Both the position numbers and the translations under genes were made by a program. DNA of 34,783 nt from Acidobacteriaceae bacterium (GTDB lineage: Bacteria; Acidobacteriota; Terriglobia; Terriglobales; Acidobacteriaceae): positions 80,307 through 115,089 of the forward strand of contig PLQW01000090.1 of assembly GCA_003160215.1 (NCBI GenBank), written 5' to 3'. Numbering within the stretch: position 1 is the stretch's first letter; every line of letters begins with the position of its first letter. The notes beneath the pieces were generated by a model. It was not told where the DNA came from. It saw only the letters and a list, made by a program, of their open reading frames with translations, and ran no database searches. Positions 18,296 to 26,877 of the stretch are shown here, piece after piece.

Positions 18296-18455
18296 GCAGG
18301 CCTCATGGCTGGTTCGAGGGAGACAGATGATTTTCGGCCAGCTTCTCGGACGAGGAATGAAGCAAAGAAAGCCGATTTCCCATTAAAGCCTCGAGTAAGG
18401 AATGAAGCCGCCATTGCGAAAAAAACAGTCCCGCGAGCGGGACGGCTTAGCTTAG

Positions 18456-18475
18456 CCCAGCGCTTCAGCGCTGGG
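18456..18475. repeat. Hairpin cccagcgc-ttca-gcgctggg
   Basis: 8-bp perfect stem, TTCA loop. Confidence 0.85.
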
Positions 18476-18566
18476 TAAGGGTGGTGAGTAATCCTGAGTC
18501 CCGTAGGGACGGTAGAGGAGAACGAGTCTGCCGTGCCTACGGCACTCCAATCCATTTTTACGCCTA

Positions 18567-18586
18567 CCCAGCGCTGAAGCGCTGGG
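18567..18586. repeat. Hairpin cccagcgc-tgaa-gcgctggg
   Basis: 8-bp perfect stem, TGAA loop. Confidence 0.85.
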
Positions 18587-18725
18587 CTAAACTGAGCCGC
18601 GCCTACGGCGCTGGTTTTGGCACGGTTCTGACTTTGCCGTATAAGCCAGGCTTTCTCGCGCTTCGAGCTACCATCCTCGAAGCCGATAACACTGGCCAAC
18701 CACACGGTCATTGAGAGAAAACTTT

Positions 18726-19829
18726 TCACGCGAACTGCTCCAAAAAGCGTACATCGCCTTCGTAGAACAACTGGATCTCTTCTACCTCGTACTTCAGGAT
18801 TGCGATGCGCTCCACGCCCATGCCAAAGGCGAAGCCGCTGATCTTCGACGAGTCATAGCCGTTCTGCTTCACGAAGTCGAAGACGTTGGGGTCTACCATG
18901 CCGCAGCCGAGTAGTTCGATCCAGCCGCTGAATTTGCACTTGCGGCAGCCTTTCCCACCGCAGAAGATACAGCTCACTTGCATGTCGGCGCTGGGTTCGG
19001 TGAAGGGAAAGAACGACGGATAGAAGCGCGTCTTCACCGACGAGCCGAACAGCGCCTTCATCGCGTGGTCGAGCGTGCCCTTCAGATCGCAGAAGGTGAT
19101 GTTGGTGTCCACCGCCAGCCCTTCGACCTGGTGAAACACCGGCGAGTGAGTCGCGTCGAGCGGATCGTTGCGATGAACCTTGCCCGGAATGACGATGCGC
19201 ACCGGCGGAGGCTGCTGCTCCATGGTCCGAATCTGCACCGGCGAAGTGTGGGTGCGCAGCAGCAGGCGATCGCGCGCGGGCTTGCTCTCCTGGTCGGCGA
19301 TGAACAGCGTGTCTTGCGTGTCGCGCGCGGGATGGTTCGGCGGGAAGTTCAGCGACTCGAAGTTGTAGTAGTCGGTCTCAACCTCGGGGCCTTCGCCGAC
19401 GGAGTAGCCCATCGCCTTGAAGACGGCGACAATCTCGTCCATCACGCGCAGCACAGGATGCTTGACGCCGATGGGGCGCTGGATGCCGGGAAGGGTGATG
19501 TCGAGGCGGTCGGCGGCCAGCTTCGTGCTTGAGGCCGAAGCGTGGATTTTGTCTTGCGCCGCTTCGATGGCGGCTTCGGTGCGCGCCTTGAGTTCGTTGA
19601 CGCGGCGGCCGACCTCGCGCTTAGCCGGGCCGGGCGCGGCTTTCAGCCAAGTGTCATTGATCTGTGTGAGCACGCCGTTTTTGCGAGCAAGCCAGCGGTC
19701 GTGGAAGGCTTTCCAGTCGGATTCGCTGTGGAGATCGCGGCTTTCGGCGTCAAGCGCGGAGAATAATTCGGCCACGGCGCGATCCAACGCCTCAGGGGAG
19801 TAGTCCTCGAGTTTTGGGACGGTATACAT
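18726..19829 (-). CDS. pheS: Phenylalanyl-tRNA synthetase alpha subunit
   Basis: Class II motifs: GVKHPVLRVMDEIVAVFKAMGYSVGEGPEVETDYYNFESLNFPPNHPARDTQDT; LLRTHTSPVQIRTM; FAFGMGVERIAILKY; start set at the MYTVPKL ATG. Confidence 0.97.
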   Translation of the reverse strand: MYTVPKLEDYSPEALDRAVAELFSALDAESRDLHSESDWKAFHDRWLARKNGVLTQINDTWLKAAPGPAKREVGRRVNELKARTEAAIEAAQDKIHASASSTKLAADRLDITLPGIQRPIGVKHPVLRVMDEIVAVFKAMGYSVGEGPEVETDYYNFESLNFPPNHPARDTQDTLFIADQESKPARDRLLLRTHTSPVQIRTMEQQPPPVRIVIPGKVHRNDPLDATHSPVFHQVEGLAVDTNITFCDLKGTLDHAMKALFGSSVKTRFYPSFFPFTEPSADMQVSCIFCGGKGCRKCKFSGWIELLGCGMVDPNVFDFVKQNGYDSSKISGFAFGMGVERIAILKYEVEEIQLFYEGDVRFLEQFA

Positions 19830-19871
19830 GCGTCGTGTCGCGCGGCTTCCGCCGCGCTCAGGTCTTGTGCC

Positions 19872-19927
19872 GCCCCTGAAGGGGCTCAAATCTCAAATTG
19901 CAATCTACCCAGCGCTGAACCGCTGGG
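19872..19927. repeat. Two adjacent hairpins gcccc-tgaa-ggggc and cccagcg-ctgaac-cgctggg
   Basis: Perfect stems around a TGAA core. Confidence 0.8.
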
Positions 19928-20057
19928 CTAAGCTGTTCCGTCCCGCAGGCGGGACTCGATCCGTCGCGCTACGATAATTCTTCCTCTGCAAGAAGTTTCA
20001 ATCCTGTCATCCCGACCGAGGACTTCAGTCCGAGCGGAGGGGCCTGCTTTTGGTGCC

Positions 20058-20121
20058 GCCCCTAAAGGGGCTCGGAATCTTCTTGGTGGGCGCGGTAAAT
20101 GATCCGAGTCCCTTCAGGGAC
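20058..20121. repeat. Two hairpins gcccc-taaa-ggggc (20058-20071) and gtccc-ttca-gggac (20108-20121)
   Basis: Perfect stems with TAAA and TTCA loops. Confidence 0.8.
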
Positions 20122-20180
20122 GACACCGCAACCAAAAATCTCTGCCCGATTAACACGATGCCGGATTTTCGCCGGCAGCT

Positions 20181-20762
20181 TTACAGCGTTCCCTCTTTAC
20201 CGTGCGTCCGGACCAGCACCGTGCCGAAGCGCGTCCCCGAACCACGCGGTTCGATCGAGACCAGGTGTTCGTTGTCGCTGGTGCCGGTCTTGAGTTCCCA
20301 TCCATCGCCATGCGTGTCCTTACAGGTCAGCTTCTGGTCCTGACCATCGCCATGCGATCCTACATGAACATCCGAGCCACCGCTGTGGCCGCTGCATACC
20401 AGCACGTCGCCGAAGCTCTTCAGTTTGTCGAGATAAAAAGATTTGACCTTTTCCGGCGAGTCGTCGGTCTCGTACTCCGCCGCGATCACCTTCAGGCCAA
20501 ATCCCGCGGCGCCGATATTGATGTTGGCGGAATGGTTGTCCCCGTTTTCCTCGGGACGCAAGTGCGCACCCGGGTAAACCGGAATACCGTTGTCCGCCGC
20601 CTTATCGCCGGTATCCACCTTCAGGTTGGCAAAGGGAGTTTGAATATCGACCTTCTCGTTCTTCTTGTCCTTATCGTCCACATGAATCGAGCAGGCAGCC
20701 AGCAGCACCGCTATGCTCGCCATTATAAGAGCTAATAAAACCTTCGTAGCGACCTTACTCAT
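20181..20762 (-). CDS. Putative lipoprotein
   Basis: Lipobox MASIAVLLAACSIHVDD; 4-nt overlap with the upstream GH3 gene. Confidence 0.8.
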   Translation of the reverse strand: MSKVATKVLLALIMASIAVLLAACSIHVDDKDKKNEKVDIQTPFANLKVDTGDKAADNGIPVYPGAHLRPEENGDNHSANINIGAAGFGLKVIAAEYETDDSPEKVKSFYLDKLKSFGDVLVCSGHSGGSDVHVGSHGDGQDQKLTCKDTHGDGWELKTGTSDNEHLVSIEPRGSGTRFGTVLVRTHGKEGTL

Positions 20763-22663
20763 TGTGGTCCTCCGCTGGACTCTTGTGCCACGCCCGTCAG
20801 TCCCGCACCACGACCGGCGATGTTCGGAATGGTTACAGGCAAGCGGCCGGTCATCGGGATTTCGCCAAACATTGCCTTCACCGCACTCAACTCGGAATCG
20901 TGACCGTTGGAGAAGGTGCAAATGTAGGTTTGCACCTCGGGCACTTGGGCGGCAATGTAGGGACTGCCCACGGCCACAACGATCGTCTTCTCCGCCGCGC
21001 TTCGCAAAACCTGCTGTAGCAGTGTCGCGGACGACTCCTGTACGGCTATCGCGTTGACGGCTGCGCCGTCCTGCGCTCGCACCACCCTGCCCGCAACCGG
21101 AAACTCGTACACTGCGGCGATCGCCACTTGCGACTCTTGCACCGCAGTCAACACCAGTTGCGTCATTCCTGCCGCGTCGCGGGGATCGATGTAATACACC
21201 CGGGCGTCAGGAATTCTCGCCCTGAGCTCATGGTCCAGCGTTCTCCCCGAATCGGAGCGGCTGTCGTCCGCAAAAATCAACAAGACAGTGCGATGGCGCG
21301 TCTCCGCTACTGGCTGATACGAATTCGGCGGAGCCTTGGTTCCCTTTCCGGTTGCTTTTAATGGAAGCGCCCGATGATTGTCCCGGACCAGCGTAACCGC
21401 TCGGTCAGCGACCTCTTGCGCAGCCTCCAGGCTAGCGGGTTTGGCCACGATCTGATTCACGGCATGGATATCGACCAGTTTGGCCTTGTTCAGCCCAACC
21501 GAGGCCTTGGCGCGCAGGATCTTCAACACCGATTGATCGATGCGCGATTCGGAAATCTCCCCGCTGCGGACCGCTCGCAGTAATCCGTTGTACGAGCCGT
21601 CGAGATCGAAAGGCATCAGCAGCACGTCATTACCCGCCTTCACGGATTCGACCGCGGCCCGGGCCGCCCCCTCGGACCCCTCTTGCGGGAATGACTGCCG
21701 CAGCCCACCCATGTCGAGCGCGTCGGTGATGACCAATCCGTGGAAGCCCATCTGCTCCTTCAAAAGTCCGGTCACGATAGCGGACGAGATTGTGGCCACG
21801 CGATTGGGACCGGAATCGAGCGCTGGGACGAGCACATGGGCGACCATCACCGCGTCAACTCCGGCTTGGATGGCGGCGCGAAACGGTGGCAATTCAATCG
21901 TATCGAGATGGGCCGTGTCTCCTTTCACCACGGGCACGAACACATGGGAATCGCTTTCGGTGTCACCGTGCCCCGGGAAATGCTTGGCCGTGGTCATCAT
22001 GCCGTACTCGTGGGCGCCTGCGATGTAGGCGGCTGCCATGTCACCGACCCGCTTCGGGTCTTCGCCGAACGAGCGGGTGTTGATGATGGGATTCGCAGGA
22101 TTGGAATTGACGTCGGCATCGGGAAACCAGTTCCACTGCACGCCGATGGCGCGCGCCTCCTGGGCGGTGATGCGACCGGACTGGCGCGCAAAGTCGACGT
22201 CATTAGCAGCGCCGAAGGCCATGGCTTGGGGGAAGTCGGTGGCCCCGTTAAGGCGCATGCCCAGTCCGTGCTCGAAGTCGGCGGCGAAGATCAGCGGAAA
22301 ATCGGAATCCTTCTGCAACTGATTGGTGACCATGGCCGCTTCGAGCGGTTCATTCTTGTAGAGAAAGCCGTCCTCCCAACGCACGGTCAGTCCAAATCCA
22401 CCGAGGTGGCACTTGCGCATGGTATCGCGCAACGCGATGTAATCGGGGCTGTCCACGTTCGTGAACTGCGCCAGCGCGCGGACCATGAACATCTGGCCAA
22501 TCTTCTGCTCCAGCGACATTTTCTTCAGCGACTCGCGCGCCCATTTCTCGCCTTTCTTATCGAGATGGACCGGGCCGGGGATTTGAAACGGTTCTTTGGC
22601 GTAACTCACGGTTGACATACAGACCGAGATCGAAAGCACGGCAAGAAGCACTCCGCGATTCAT
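20759..22663 (-). CDS. Glycoside hydrolase family 3 (NagZ-like beta-N-acetylhexosaminidase)
   Basis: Signal peptide; MSLEQKIGQMFMVR; TTAKHFPGHGDTESDSHVFVP; GLVITDALDMGGLRQ. Confidence 0.92.
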   Translation of the reverse strand: MNRGVLLAVLSISVCMSTVSYAKEPFQIPGPVHLDKKGEKWARESLKKMSLEQKIGQMFMVRALAQFTNVDSPDYIALRDTMRKCHLGGFGLTVRWEDGFLYKNEPLEAAMVTNQLQKDSDFPLIFAADFEHGLGMRLNGATDFPQAMAFGAANDVDFARQSGRITAQEARAIGVQWNWFPDADVNSNPANPIINTRSFGEDPKRVGDMAAAYIAGAHEYGMMTTAKHFPGHGDTESDSHVFVPVVKGDTAHLDTIELPPFRAAIQAGVDAVMVAHVLVPALDSGPNRVATISSAIVTGLLKEQMGFHGLVITDALDMGGLRQSFPQEGSEGAARAAVESVKAGNDVLLMPFDLDGSYNGLLRAVRSGEISESRIDQSVLKILRAKASVGLNKAKLVDIHAVNQIVAKPASLEAAQEVADRAVTLVRDNHRALPLKATGKGTKAPPNSYQPVAETRHRTVLLIFADDSRSDSGRTLDHELRARIPDARVYYIDPRDAAGMTQLVLTAVQESQVAIAAVYEFPVAGRVVRAQDGAAVNAIAVQESSATLLQQVLRSAAEKTIVVAVGSPYIAAQVPEVQTYICTFSNGHDSELSAVKAMFGEIPMTGRLPVTIPNIAGRGAGLTGVAQESSGGPQ

Positions 22664-22687
22664 GACGAACCGACCATATCAGAAGTC

Positions 22688-23662
22688 TCAGACCGACGGC
22701 CGTACGGTTTCCCGGGAGGAAACCAGTTCGGCAGCTTCTTTCGCCACTGCGGGATCGTCTCCGAAGGCCGCGAGCCAGGTGACGTCGGGCTCGCGGCGAA
22801 ACCATGTCATCTGCCGCTTGGCGTAGTTGCGATGCCCTTGCTGCGTCGCCGCCAGCGCCTGCTCGCGCGTAAGTTCTCCGCGCAGGAATTGTGTGGCCTG
22901 CTTGTAGCCGAGTGAGTCCAGTGGCGTGACGCTCTTGCGCTCGCCGTATCGCGCGAGCAGAGATTTTGTTTCTTCGATCAAGCCGTTGTCGAACATCTGG
23001 CAGGCCCGCTGATTGAGGCGCGCGTACAGCGCCTCGCGCTCCGGATTGAGCCCGATCCGCAGAATGCGAAATCCGCGCAAGGGATCGCGCCCGCGTAGCT
23101 CCCACAACTGGCTCATCGGCGCACGCGCAGCCAGGCATACCTCCACGGCGCGAATGATCTTGGGTGCGTCGTTAGGATGAATCTTCGCCGCAGCCGCGGG
23201 ATCCAGGCGAATGAGCACCTTGTGCAGATGAAGCGAGCCGCGCTCCTGCGCGCGTTCGCGTAAGCGTTCGCGCAATTCTTCCGAACGTTGCGGCCCTGGG
23301 AAGAGCCCGTCCAACAGCGCTCGCAAATAAAGACCCGTGCCACCAACTACGATGGGAAGCCGCTGGCGACCGGCGATTTCCTCAATGGCTGTTCTCGCCT
23401 GTCGCGCATACTCACCTGCGGTGAACGGCTGGTCGGGCTCAGCCACATCGAGAAGATGATGCGGCGCCAGCGCCCGTTGTTGCGGTGTTGGCTTGGCCGT
23501 TCCAACCTCGAAGTGACGATAGATGGCCACCGAATCGCAACTGACCACTTCGCCGGCGAACTGTTGCGCAAGAGCGATCGCGAGAGCCGATTTGCCCGAA
23601 CCTGTCGGTCCAAGAATAACGACAAGGAGCGGCTCAGATTGGATCGGAGGCAGAGTGCTCAT
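22688..23662 (-). CDS. miaA: tRNA dimethylallyltransferase
   Basis: LLVVILGPTGSGKSALAIALAQQFAGEVVSCDSVAIYRHFEVGTAKPT; IVVGGTGLYLRALLDGLFPGP; RNYAKRQMTWFRRE. Confidence 0.96.
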   Translation of the reverse strand: MSTLPPIQSEPLLVVILGPTGSGKSALAIALAQQFAGEVVSCDSVAIYRHFEVGTAKPTPQQRALAPHHLLDVAEPDQPFTAGEYARQARTAIEEIAGRQRLPIVVGGTGLYLRALLDGLFPGPQRSEELRERLRERAQERGSLHLHKVLIRLDPAAAAKIHPNDAPKIIRAVEVCLAARAPMSQLWELRGRDPLRGFRILRIGLNPEREALYARLNQRACQMFDNGLIEETKSLLARYGERKSVTPLDSLGYKQATQFLRGELTREQALAATQQGHRNYAKRQMTWFRREPDVTWLAAFGDDPAVAKEAAELVSSRETVRPSV

Positions 23663-23854
23663 TCAACGCGCACCCCAGGGAATGGTCCGGCCGAAACGGA
23701 AGAACGCCAGGGCAAGGATGAAGACCACAAGGACGAGAAGGCCTAAAACTTTCGCGCGCTCACGCGAACGATATCGCGCCTTCCAATCTGCATCATGCTC
23801 GCGAGCATCGGAGTCAGGCTTTGATCCGGGCTGCTGGCCGGGGTTCACAGCCAC
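23663..23854 (-). CDS. Small single-TM protein
   Basis: 63-aa ORF with VLGLLVLVVFILALAFF, directly abutting the miaA start. Confidence 0.6.
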   Translation of the reverse strand: MAVNPGQQPGSKPDSDAREHDADWKARYRSRERAKVLGLLVLVVFILALAFFRFGRTIPWGAR

Positions 23855-23877
23855 ATTCTACGCGTGAGAGTTGGCAC

Positions 23878-23894
23878 TGGTGCAGTTTGAATTC
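23878..23894. repeat. Left 17-bp inverted repeat tggtgcagtttgaattc of the two-gene cassette
   Basis: Perfect inverted match to gaattcaaactgcacca at 24813-24829. Confidence 0.9.
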
Positions 23895-23950
23895 TAGCGG
23901 CCTTGAACGCCTCTAACGGGACAAAGCTGGTAAACTTTCCTTGATCCTAG

Positions 23951-23975
23951 CGCACCCCTAATATAGGCTGGTGCG
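23951..23975. promoter_or_regulatory. Operator-like dyad cgcacc-N13-ggtgcg overlapping a TAATAT -10-like hexamer
   Basis: 6-bp perfect arms upstream of the cassette's first ORF. Confidence 0.4.
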
Positions 23976-24043
23976 TCTACTTAGATGTGCCGTTGTATGT
24001 GTGTGCGCGTCCGGACCCTTCCTCTGGGGCGGGAGAGAAGCCA

Positions 24044-24556
24044 GTGGCTACCGCAAGCGAAGTCCTCAACAACTTTGGAATCGATAATTGGAACGCTAAG
24101 GTGTACGGCAGCCTCTCGACGGCTGCGCAGCTCTCGCTCTTAGTGAAAAATCGCGCCCAGGCGTTAAGGATGTCATACCTTCTCTGGAAGCTGAACTCGC
24201 AAACCGCAAAATTCTTTCAGGAAGTGGACGACGTTATGACGGGGAAACACGTCGCCGCGCAGACGCAGCCCTGTGAACCTATTTCACTCGAAAGGCTTGA
24301 ACAATCGAGAGATTCCTTGATCCAGCTCGGAATCAACCTAGGCAGGATTTACGAGGATGCGAGACGGAACAGATTAACCAATCATTCGCTGATTGCCGGA
24401 CCCGTAACCGCTCTTCGGGCACACGCCGATCATTTCCTTGAATTGGCAGAGTGGTTCGATTCGTTCCAACACATGGACGAGATCGAGCAAGCGTTTGCCA
24501 GCGCGCGCGAGGAAAAGCGCCTAGGCGAGGTGTACGACTTATCGCAGGTCCAGTGA
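24044..24556 (+). CDS. Unassigned ~170-aa helical protein, first gene of a putative toxin-antitoxin-like pair
   Basis: GTG 24044 preceded by gggagag SD; stop directly abuts the toxin ORF. Confidence 0.7.
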   Translation: MATASEVLNNFGIDNWNAKVYGSLSTAAQLSLLVKNRAQALRMSYLLWKLNSQTAKFFQEVDDVMTGKHVAAQTQPCEPISLERLEQSRDSLIQLGINLGRIYEDARRNRLTNHSLIAGPVTALRAHADHFLELAEWFDSFQHMDEIEQAFASAREEKRLGEVYDLSQVQ

Positions 24557-24814
24557 TTGGCGCTGAAAGTCCAACTCGCGGGCACAGCGTTCAAATATCT
24601 CAACTCTCTCGACAAGCCCACAAGAGCCAGAATTAGGGACAAATTGGAGGCGATTGCGAAGGCCCCTGAAGACCCTCGCCTCTCTTACCCTCTCTCGGCC
24701 AGCACCAAGAGAAGCACCCGCATTGGCCCTTACAGGGTCCTATTCGAAATCGACGAGGAAACTCTTTTCGTTGCTCATATCGCTCCCCGGGGACAGGTTT
24801 ACCGTAAAGCCTGA
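24557..24814 (+). CDS. RelE/ParE-superfamily toxin-like protein
   Basis: 85 aa; FKYLNSLDKPTRARIRDKLEAIAKAPEDP...RIGPYRVLFEIDEETLFVAHIAPRGQVYRKA matches the RelE/ParE pattern. Confidence 0.85.
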   Translation: MALKVQLAGTAFKYLNSLDKPTRARIRDKLEAIAKAPEDPRLSYPLSASTKRSTRIGPYRVLFEIDEETLFVAHIAPRGQVYRKA

Positions 24815-24829
24815 ATTCAAACTGCACCA
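24813..24829. repeat. Right 17-bp inverted repeat gaattcaaactgcacca of the two-gene cassette
   Basis: Perfect inverted match to 23878-23894; overlaps the toxin stop codon. Confidence 0.9.
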
Positions 24830-24840
24830 CAGCGTGGGAG

Positions 24841-25920
24841 CTATTCGATATCGCCCTTTTGCGGGTTGTAGTAGAAGCGGAAACGCAATGCCAGATAGGG
24901 AGCGTGATATTCCGATGGCAACGGAGCGAACGGGTTCGAGGCGGTGATTCCGCCCCAGGCGGCGCGATCCAGCGACACGTCGCCCGACACTCCAGTGATC
25001 TTCATGCCTGCCACCCTGCCATCCGGCAGGATCGCGAACTCGATGGCAACCTTGCCGCGTTTGAGCAGTGGGGCACGCGCCGCTTCGGGGATGATGGTGT
25101 ACCAGTTTCTGCGCACGGCATCGACAACGCGGGAGAGATAAGGCCCGAAGTCAACGCCCTGGGTGTCGCTCAATACATCCAGGGCCCCTAGCGTCCTCGC
25201 TCTTCCACCCGGACCCGCCCCGTAATCGCCGCCACCACCGCCGTAAGAGCCGCCGCTGCCGCGATGCTCGGCAACCGAACGAGCGGCCTGCGCCGTGAGG
25301 TCGCCCGGCGTCTTCATCATCTGCGCGAAGTCAATCTGCTTGCCGCTGCCTTGATCTGGCATGGGCAGCTTGGGATTCGCCTGCGGCGTGGCCGACTGCA
25401 TCTGTGCCATCTGTTGCGACGGGTTCGGTTGCTGGCTGCCTTGCGGCGGTGGCGTCATCTGCGCCGACTGTGCGGGAGGCGCCGGCGGCCCTGCACGCCG
25501 TAACTCCTCCAGCGTCTTTTTGTCGATCGACGGATGCTGGCTCATCGCGATGCGGTTCTTGTCGGAAAGCTTGTCCGTCTTGGGCGCAACTTTGGGCGCT
25601 TTCTGCAGGTCGGGTGGCAGATCGAGATAGGTCATGTTCTGGTTCTTCATCAGGTCGGCCGTCGTGGCCAGATCGATGCTCTTGTAGCCGAAAATCTTCG
25701 GTGACATGACCAGAAAGATCACCACCATCATGTGCACGACGACGGAAATCCAGAAGGCTTCGCGCAGGCGCGAGCGCTCTAGGTCATCCTCTAGTTGGAG
25801 CAGCAGATGTGGCGTGAGGTCCAAGCCGGCAGGACCGTTGTCAGCCCACAAGGCGAGCTGCTGTTCTTCCTTGGTAGGGAGTTCTGTCGGTCTCTCTGGC
25901 GGTATTAAGATTGAAGCCAT
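24841..25920 (-). CDS. TonB-family energy transducer-like protein
   Basis: Single N-terminal TM (FWISVVVHMMVVIFLVM), Pro/Gln-rich linker, TonB-like C-terminus (VAIEFAILPDGRVAGMKITGVSGDVSLDRAAWGGITASNPFAPLP). Confidence 0.85.
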   Translation of the reverse strand: MASILIPPERPTELPTKEEQQLALWADNGPAGLDLTPHLLLQLEDDLERSRLREAFWISVVVHMMVVIFLVMSPKIFGYKSIDLATTADLMKNQNMTYLDLPPDLQKAPKVAPKTDKLSDKNRIAMSQHPSIDKKTLEELRRAGPPAPPAQSAQMTPPPQGSQQPNPSQQMAQMQSATPQANPKLPMPDQGSGKQIDFAQMMKTPGDLTAQAARSVAEHRGSGGSYGGGGGDYGAGPGGRARTLGALDVLSDTQGVDFGPYLSRVVDAVRRNWYTIIPEAARAPLLKRGKVAIEFAILPDGRVAGMKITGVSGDVSLDRAAWGGITASNPFAPLPSEYHAPYLALRFRFYYNPQKGDIE

Positions 25921-26072
25921 CCGTTTGGATCAAGTACGCCCTGAGCTCAACCACTTAGACGCCCCTCGACCCTCCGGAAGTACAATACTTCCCCGGTGAT
26001 GGAGCAACCGTAGTAAACCCGGTAGCCTGCTGCAAGTTTCTAGCTTCTATTTTCGCACAGGAGGAGTCCTTA

Positions 26073-26258
26073 ATGCGATTCGCCCGCTGGGGTCAGAGAG
26101 TTCCACTAAAGGTACTCGTGGATGAGTTGCCGAGTTGCCAGCAGATCGGAAGGAACGGAATTACTTCTCGCTTTGCCGACGATACGCCCCGGATATCGTT
26201 GGTCATCCCAGCCGGAAACGCCTCAGGCCGCTTCCGTTCAGATATCATGCTGGAGTGA
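26073..26258 (+). CDS. Small ORF, possible leader or coupled partner of the GNAT gene
   Basis: Strong SD aggaggag before ATG 26073; stop overlaps the GNAT GTG by 4 nt (GTGA); no recognised domain. Confidence 0.4.
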   Translation: MRFARWGQRVPLKVLVDELPSCQQIGRNGITSRFADDTPRISLVIPAGNASGRFRSDIMLE

Positions 26259-26785
26259 CTCTGCAAACAATTCTCACTTCGCGGCTCATGCTGGTGCCCT
26301 CTACGCAAGCCTTGCTGAGCCTGGAGATGGCCGACATGGCGGCGTTCGCGAACCTGCTTGGGGTGTCTATCCCGGAGGACTGGCCACCCGGCGAATATGA
26401 CCGCGATGCCATGCAGTTCTTCATCGAGAAGTTGACGGAAGGTGGATCTGACGCAGTGGGTTGGTATGGTTGGTATGCGATCCGACAAGCCACACAACAC
26501 GAACCAGCCACCCTGGTTGGCGGCGGCGGCTATTTGGGCCCGCCAGATGAGACGGGCACCGTAGAGATTGGCTATTCCATCTCAGAACGATGGCGCGGGC
26601 AAAGTCTGGCACAGGAACTTGTTACCGCCCTGGTAGACAACGCACTTAGGAGTGGCGCAACGAAGATCATTGCTCACACCCGTCCTGATAATCCGGCCTC
26701 TGTCGCCGTGCTGAGGAAGTGCGGCTTCTGCCAAGCGCTCAGTACAGACCCACGCATGCTGCAATTCGACTACTCTCACTCATAG
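26255..26785 (+). CDS. GNAT-family N-acetyltransferase
   Basis: [11 protein letters not shown]..., [53 protein letters not shown]. Confidence 0.87.
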   Translation: MTLQTILTSRLMLVPSTQALLSLEMADMAAFANLLGVSIPEDWPPGEYDRDAMQFFIEKLTEGGSDAVGWYGWYAIRQATQHEPATLVGGGGYLGPPDETGTVEIGYSISERWRGQSLAQELVTALVDNALRSGATKIIAHTRPDNPASVAVLRKCGFCQALSTDPRMLQFDYSHS

Positions 26786-26877
26786 CGAACTTGTGCCTTT
26801 GGCTTGTCGCAATCCCAATTCTCGAGTAACGGGCAAATCGGAAACTGACCCAATCCACAAAAGGTACACTGTCTGCC

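Noticed and set aside
23872-24835. Target-site duplication flanking the 17-bp inverted repeats
   Set aside because: Bases outside the repeats (ttggcac left, cagcgtg right) do not form a direct repeat.
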